Origin: Bedellia somnulentella
Taxonomy: Eukaryota > Arthropoda > Insecta > Lepidoptera > Bedelliidae
Length of the DNA: 64,000 nucleotides
Assembly (NCBI GenBank): GCA_963576735.1
Contig: OY755170.1
Location: 22,676,875-22,740,874 of the forward strand
Direction: 5' to 3'
Position numbers and translations under genes: made by a program. How positions within the stretch are numbered: position 1 is the first letter of the stretch; each line of letters begins with the position of its first letter. Positions 57,610-64,000 of this stretch are shown piece after piece. Below the pieces are notes generated by a model. The model was not told the origin of the DNA and made no database searches. It worked only from the letters and a program-made list of their open reading frames with translations.

Positions 57610-58380
57610 CAACACAGGCATGAAAATTTTGTCGTTTAATGACGAATGTATCGAATAGGCCGCTAACACCAATGACTTGAAAAGCCCTAACGTATAAATC
57701 GGATCCTTAGAATACCCCCTAAAAGAGTTGATGTCGTTATATTCTAAGCCTACAAAAGAAAGGTATTATTTAATTATATTCCAAATGTAATATACGATGA
57801 AGCAGTAAAAGAAAAACTAATTCTGATTTTCTGCTGGCTGGTACATCATGCCGGCTTTGTGTAATAGCTTTACGGATTTCAATTCAACAAACATTAATAA
57901 TTCTCTACAAAGCTTCTCTTTTATTGGAAGGTTCAAGTAATCCCAAGTAAAAGGTTTGACCTTTGTTCGTAGTAAACTTTACACGTAAATATTTTTCTTT
58001 TCAATTTGCTTCACCGACTCAAAAATTAATTTAAGAGAATTTTAATATTTATGTAGGCTGACGCGTGTATTAATCACAGTACTCATATTCAATTAGAAAA
58101 CTTATTTGGTACTTTTTAGTACTAGATTGTTTATTTTCGGTTGTTTTTACAACTATGAAGTTTGTTTTCTATTTGTTAAAAAAATATTTTATTTTACGAG
58201 TTCTAGAGATGGGTAGACCTGGCGACCTAGATGAGGAAGCGACGGTTACTGTATTATTCTTCGTATTTTCAGTATTTCTATTACTGTACGATATTAAATA
58301 GGCTCAACCATATGTAGCTTTACATTGTTCTTGAAATCCCTCGAAAGGCGATGGTCTACAATTCTACATCTCAAGGAAGA
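57610..58380. other. Intergenic, no gene seen
   Basis: AT-rich sequence with no supported gene or repeat. Confidence 0.4.
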
Positions 58381-58386
58381 TTCAAA

Positions 58387-58560
58387 CGTTCACGCCAAAT
58401 ATCCCCGAAAGGGTTAGCAGAGGTAGTAATACTTTTGAATATCACGTGACATTGTCACCTGTTGTCCAGAGCACCCACGATTTGCTTGGACAGTGTTCTC
58501 ACGTTATACAGGGCAGGCCTATCGGCGTTTTGAACAAATACACTGTCACATGATTGTGAG
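58387..58560 (-). mobile_element. SINE family C copy
   Basis: GTTCACGCCAAATATCCCCG to ATACACTGTCACATGA. The tRNA head is missing. Confidence 0.75.
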
Positions 58561-59067
58561 TTTCGACAGACCCCTCGATTTCCTGGGATGCCATCATCAG
58601 ATCCTGGTCTCATGGTACTTTCTCGGTAACAATAACATAACAAAAGAAACTTTTAGTGAACCTGTACTTCTCTTCATAAAAGCTACGAAGAGGAGTATAA
58701 AACTATATAGAATGTTGAAAGAACTGTTTCCTAACTCCTAGTGATTGAGGACCCACACCTTCCATTATCAGCTCAGCAGCATAACAATATCATTTTCAGA
58801 AGCAAAAGCCAATATAAGTTCGGAAAATATGTAAAACGCGGTACATTTGCCTGTAAAATTTGAGGGTTCCCCTCGATTTCTCTTGGAACCCATCATCAGA
58901 CCCTAATATCCTCATCATGGTACCAATCCGGGAGTATCTTCTTTCGAATTAAAAAAAATAATGATCAAAATCGGTTTATAAATGGCAAAGTAATCGGCGA
59001 ACAAACATAAAAAAAATATACGGTCGAATTGAGAACACACCTTTTTTTGAAGTCGGTTAAAAAGATC

Positions 59068-59183
59068 ATGTATGAAAAGAGTGATGGATGTGAACGAAGC
59101 TAGAGATATGCCAGGATCGTACAAAGTGGCGATCGAATGTCTTTGCCCATCCCAATGGAAACCGACGGCATGAGTATATGTAG
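59068..59183 (+). mobile_element. LINE family B 3' fragment
   Basis: ATGTATGAAAAGAGTGATGG to GGCATGAGTATATGTAG. Confidence 0.75.
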
Positions 59184-59567
59184 TATAGGTATGGATGCTT
59201 TCTGTAAATCTACAAAAGAGCTACAGAATATTTTGGTTCTTGGTACAATAGCAAAGGGATTTTTAGTCCACTAAGGTGAACTCTACCCCATCTCTTGTAT
59301 GGTGTATCTTACAAAATAACTTATGAATTAAATAGTTTTGGGTGACTGGGTCTTATTCCTCCCTGCTACTGCATGGTATTGGTGTTCTGGTTTTGGATTT
59401 GGACCATTATTATGGCATTTTCATACAAACATTCGAGCAACTAAAAGTATCTGTATAGTATAAAGTTTCTGAAGCGATTCACGAATAGTTTTTCCACCCA
59501 CCTTCAAAAACTCAGCAAAAAATCCATCGTCACCCGCTTCCTTATTGTTTTTAACTGTTTTAGAGCC

Positions 59568-60020
59568 ATGTTAATCTTAATCAGAGTGAATGCAGTAGAG
59601 ATGAGGTCCCTCAGAAAAATTTGTAATGTTAGATTATGTGACCGAGTGAGAAATATTGTTATTCGTGAAAAGTGTGGTGTGAAAGATGACATTGTAAGAA
59701 AGATAGAAGAAGGAATGTTGAGATGGTTTGGGCACATAGAGAGGATGGTTGATAGAATATTGGTAAAAGGGATCTATAGAGCTAGTGTGGATGGTAATGT
59801 TAGTAGAAGACGACCACTAAGCACACACTTGGATCAAATTGAGAGTGTGCTCAAAAAGGCAGGCATCCGTGGTATGAAGAATAAAAGAGCATGTATTAAA
59901 AGACTGATGGATGTAAACGAAGCTAGAGAGGTTTCTCAAGATCGTACGAAGTGGCGATTGATAGTCTCTTCCTACCCCAATGGGAATTAATGGGGTGAGT
60001 ATATGTATGTATGTATGTTA
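59568..60020 (+). mobile_element. LINE family B, longest intact C-terminal coding region
   Basis: An open frame reads VNAVEMRSLRKICNVRLCDR, VRKIEEGMLRWFGHIERMVD, GIYRASVDGNVSR and [20 protein letters not shown], ending at TAA (59988-59990), then a GTGAGTATATGTATG tail with TATG repeats. This is the segment after the reverse transcriptase domain of an insect non-LTR retrotransposon. It is 5' truncated but still open over about 140 codons, so relatively young. Confidence 0.82.
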
Positions 60021-60057
60021 ATCTTAATGGGTATACCGTATAGTATTCTTATACCGT

Positions 60058-60300
60058 AGCATGGAGGAGTAAGACAGGCAGAAATCATCTCTCCAAAACT
60101 GTTTACTGATGGTTTAGATGATGTTTTTAAGGTTCTTGATTTGAAGGACTTAGCATCAACATTAGATTTGCTGATGACATTGTTGTTATGGCTAAAACCC
60201 CGGAAGATCTAAGTAAAATGTATTAAGACATTAGTAGAGTATCTGCAAGAATGGGAAGAGTGGTATAGGTAGTATCTCTCACTCAATGCTAAGTAAGATG
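60058..60300 (+). mobile_element. Reverse transcriptase fragment (LINE)
   Basis: The plus strand reads RGVRQAEIISPKLFTDGLDD and then SINIRFADDIVVMAKTPEDL. RGVRQ-ISPKLFT and FADD are the RT fingers/palm motifs, FADD being the catalytic core. A stop follows at KMY. Confidence 0.7.
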
Positions 60301-60971
60301 AATGCGCGGTAGTTTGCGCGTTTTAGCCTCCTGGCGTGACCCTCTTCTCTTCTCTTTTGCCTCTAATCCGTATAAGCGTCCTAAGCGTTTCGATAGTTAT
60401 CCTAACTTGTCGTTTTCACTACTTTCTTACTTTTCATTGCCTTCTTTACTTCTTCCACACAAATCTTACCTTCATTAAAGTCACATATCATTCGTTGCAA
60501 TCAAAATTCCTGCCGATTAGCCAAGAAATGGGATGCATTGTTTTATTCAAAGAGGGGTTTGAAGAACTCAGCATCAACATTAGATTTGCTAATGACATTG
60601 TAGTTATGGCTAAAACCCCGGAAGATCTAAGTAAAATGTATTAAGACATTAGTAGAGTATCTGCAAGAATGGGAAGAGTGGTAGAGGTAGTATCTCTCAC
60701 TCAATGCTAAGTAAGATGAATGCGCGGTAGTTTGCGCGTTTTAGCCTCCTGGCGTGACCCTCTTCTCTTCTCTTTTGCCTCTAATCCGTATAAGCGTCCT
60801 AAGCGTTTCGATAGTTATCCTAACTTGTCGTTTTCACTACTTTCTTACTTTTCATTGCCTTCTTTACTTCTTCCACACAAATCTTACCTTCATTAAAGTC
60901 ACATATCATTCGTTGCAATCAAAATTCCTGCCGATTAGCCAAGAAATGGGATGCATTGTTTTATTCAAAGA
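60152..60971 (+). repeat. 418-bp tandem duplication containing the RT core
   Basis: Copy 1 (60152-60553) and copy 2 (60570-60971) are almost identical at an offset of 418 bp. Copy 1 encodes RFADD; copy 2 reads RFAND. Confidence 0.88.
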
Positions 60972-61103
60972 GTCCCGCAAAATAGTTCTAAAATATTTGT
61001 TTAACACCCGCCAATACCATTGTCACCCGCCCCCATAAAATCCTTTTTATCCCGACCTACATTCACTGTCATGTTTTGGGAAATTACCTTTTCTTTCTGG
61101 GCA

Positions 61104-61310
61104 TAGCAACCGTGAAAGTTTAGTGGGTAGAGCACCATGAGTCGTAGGAACTAAATTTTCAATCTTACTCAATTTGAGCTCAATGTTCATAATGGATATC
61201 CCCAACTTTAAAGGGTACTAAAAAGGTATACACCAGCTATACAATAATTCTGAACGTGATAATTTTCTCTCAGGTGTTCAGAGTTCCTACGTTTTACTTT
61301 TACAGTGTAT
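61104..61310 (+). mobile_element. SINE family C, old copy
   Basis: CCGTGAAAGTTTAGTGGGTAGAGCACC keeps the A-box side of the head, and GTGTTCAGAGTTCCTACGTT the body; strongly diverged. Confidence 0.45.
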
Positions 61311-61319
61311 TGGTTTTCT

Positions 61320-64000
61320 TAATGTTTTTCTGCACCCCTTACAATTTCGAAATATTAGTCAAACATTTGACTTTAGATCCAATACTTGCAAAAAAGTATA
61401 ATTTAAAAACTTTCGTAGATATACGGTTGAGTTTTTGGCTAATAATCCTTGGGGCCTACGGTTTGATTCCAAGATGGTAAATCTAATAAGAATAGTTTTT
61501 TGTTTGCTTGAGAGCTGTCTAAGCTTTGAATAGCAACATAGGGCGTATTTCTTTACAATATTTTTCTGTACTCAACAATCATAAAACCACTTTGTCCAAA
61601 ATATATCAAAAAACGAAAAGGACCAAAGAAATAAAGTCTTTTTACAGATCATTATCTTTATTGGATCACAGAACTAAACGTTCGTACATGTTCTACAATA
61701 AAATTATTCAGTTTGAGCAATTATATCAATACACAAATACAGTTTTCATCAAGGAAGATTAAGACAGTCAAATTTAAATTGTTACCATAAACAAGACTAG
61801 CAGGTCCAGGGTAACTATGTTATTGCTAAATAAGATATGCAAATCAATAATGTATCTCTACACAAAAGTTATAAATAATTTGTCGTAACCATCAATATTT
61901 TTTTCTAACAACAAAGATTTAAAGAAAATTAATGATGCCATTTTTACTGCGTATTAAAAAGAAGAATTTCATAATGAAAACAATTTTCCATTGCAGTATT
62001 TATTTTACTACTCAAATTACAAAAGAAAATTATTACGCACAAGTTCATTTTACTTTAAAATTATAGATTAACAAAATTTAGAGAAAAATGTTGGTAGTTA
62101 TGGCATATCAGTTAGTAATTTCTATTTAGCACCTTTAAGTTGAAAATATGCAAACTTAAAGTAAAATATCGAGTGTCAAATAGAGCGGACAATAAAGAGG
62201 TTGCTTTTTCAATAAAACGCGGATAAAGTTGGTACATATAAAGTCAAAAGAGCTTGTTATATATATACTCATTAAGAAATAACTTCCAAAAAATTTGAAA
62301 ACAATATTAACAAAATATAGACAACAGAAATGAAACCGTTTTTTCATATTTAAAACTTTGGCCTTTTTTGTTATGTGCTCTTGTTTATCACATAATTTGA
62401 GAAAAAAAAACAAAGTTTGTTTGTCAAATAACATATAAAATTAAGTGATAACGTTGTGTGAAATTAATTGGGACGGAGTAATTCGTCTACATGGCATCAG
62501 TAATTGAACCCATCATAGCTTTTTAATATAATTCAATTTTAAAATATAAGCAAAAAGGTATTAGATTATTTAACAAACATACAACAAAATATTATATAGG
62601 TAACCATTACCATAGCTGATGAATTATATTTATAGAGATATTGATAAAATTAAATCTTGCACTTAGTGAAATCCATAATTGAATCACTCAATCAGACTTA
62701 GACTTAAAATATGATAACCGTAAAATTTCAAAAACGACAACGCATTTTTAAATATCATTTCTCTAACTCTTTAAACTTAAAATTAATAACAATTATAGAA
62801 TCTATTAAAATTTGGCACACAACTTTCTTTGGTAACGCGACAATAAAATTTTAAGTCAACTTATTCCCATAAATCCATTCTTTTTTGTAATAATATATAT
62901 ATAAGAAGAACAGTTACACAAACATAACTGATTAATCAATTTTGTTGCTTATGCTGTAGAAACAACGTACTAATTTAATATTGTATAAAACATATTGAAA
63001 AGCGCTTGAGGACAAAGAAGAATATCGTTTAATATCACTTATCTATAAAAAATAAATCATATTGTTTTGATAGCTGTGCTATATTTGTATTAATTACAAA
63101 GTTTCGTGTTTTATAATCTCTGCTGCGTAAAAGTAAAATTAAAATTCATTTGGCAAAAAAATATATAATTTTTATTAATTCACAATGATGGACATAGCTC
63201 AATTTAAACTGCTCATGTATTTAATATAGCTAATATTTGTGCACACTCAAATATGACTCTTTCGGGCTTTTCTTTACAATATCACTAATATTTTTTTTAT
63301 AAATAACAAAACAAGATCTGCATTTGTCACTATAGATACGAGTATATAATAAGGTTTTATTGTTTTACTTTGGTATAATTAATTCTAGAGTTTTAAATGT
63401 GATTTAGAATTTGGTTACGTGATGAGAGTGACGAGCCCTAGAAACAGTATAAAGTTTCATACGCATATGAAGTGAATTATCTATTTCATGTAGACAAGTA
63501 AAATTATTTGCTTCTTTGGCTCGAGTTCCCATTCACAATACTACGCTACTTTCTTAAATCTAGGTGCAGTACATACGAATTCACATCTTACTTAAATAAT
63601 TCTTAATTATCTTCAGTAATTTACCTGTTTAACATAATACATTTATTAATTAAGTATAACCGTATATCATAGTGGAGACGTCTTCCAGTTGCGGCGACGG
63701 CTAAATCCCTATTTTTTAAGAGCTAATCGAGTAAATTTAGTGTGTTTATATTTAGTCAAACTTTTCAGTGTTCTATGTAAAGCTAATTTGTTAGGTTAAT
63801 TCACATGAGAGTATAAATAGTGGTTGTAAAATGTGACTCAATAGTTTTTGTAAAAGAATCTCATGAAATCTTTTACAGAATAGCTTCTTGTCAATTAAAA
63901 TAATGAATTATTAAATACTTTTCGTATGTGTGTGTGTGCTATAAATTTAATCACGAATGTATAACGAATCAACCCTGAGTAACAAAAAGCTAAATAATCA
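61320..64000. other. AT-rich terminal region, no gene seen
   Basis: No coding frame beyond chance, no named repeat. The low repeat content resembles 39.4-41.5 kb. Confidence 0.45.

Noticed and set aside
60336..61038. Two near-identical ~100-codon proteins
   Set aside because: The identity is due to a 418-bp tandem duplication. The frame has no recognisable family and its neighbour frame is RT debris.

Overview
The window is eukaryotic nuclear DNA: AT-rich, with split genes using GT-AG introns, polyadenylation-type signals and dense retroelement debris. The protein similarities, the tRNA-derived SINEs and the Helitron-like elements suggest an insect, most likely a moth or butterfly. This is inferred from sequence character and remembered families, not from a search.

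Two protein-coding genes can be reconstructed completely and in frame. On the minus strand (15692 down to 2052) lies a nine-exon tryptophan hydroxylase gene (Trh, 500 codons plus stop), the rate-limiting enzyme of neuronal serotonin synthesis. It has an N-terminal ACT-type regulatory domain, the iron ligands His309, His314 and Glu354, and a compact CCAAT/TATA promoter just upstream. On the plus strand (31337-39433) lies an eight-exon JNK-interacting protein 1 gene (JIP1/Aplip1, 439 codons plus stop), with an SH3 domain, a PTB domain and a C-terminal kinesin-light-chain-binding tail. Its promoter region is GC-rich with a perfect CRE palindrome. The two genes are divergently transcribed, about 15.6 kb apart. 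They do not act in one pathway, but both are neuronal, and from memory their fly orthologues lie close together, so ancient linkage is possible.

Most of the rest is mobile-element debris: (A) a ~250-bp family with a TATG-repeat tail, about 16 copies in both orientations; (B) a non-LTR retrotransposon whose C-terminal coding region recurs many times and whose 3' end matches that of A, suggesting a SINE-LINE partnership; (C) a tRNA-headed SINE, about a dozen copies; (D, F) Helitron-like elements; (E) short inverted-repeat elements; two mariner fragments; a Harbinger-like MITE; RTE-type LINE ends; a broken LINE ORF1; and other tRNA-derived SINEs.

Structures that stand out are a 189/190-bp near-perfect inverted repeat at 8984-9678, several perfect short hairpins (18356, 21754, 36318), a tandem array of tRNA T-arm-like units (46599-47290), recent tandem duplications (1652, 28114, 35748, 60152), and a possible alternative first exon for the JIP1 gene at 29085-29151. 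I see no further complete gene. From 61.3 kb to the end, and in most of 43-46.5 kb, only AT-rich sequence is visible.
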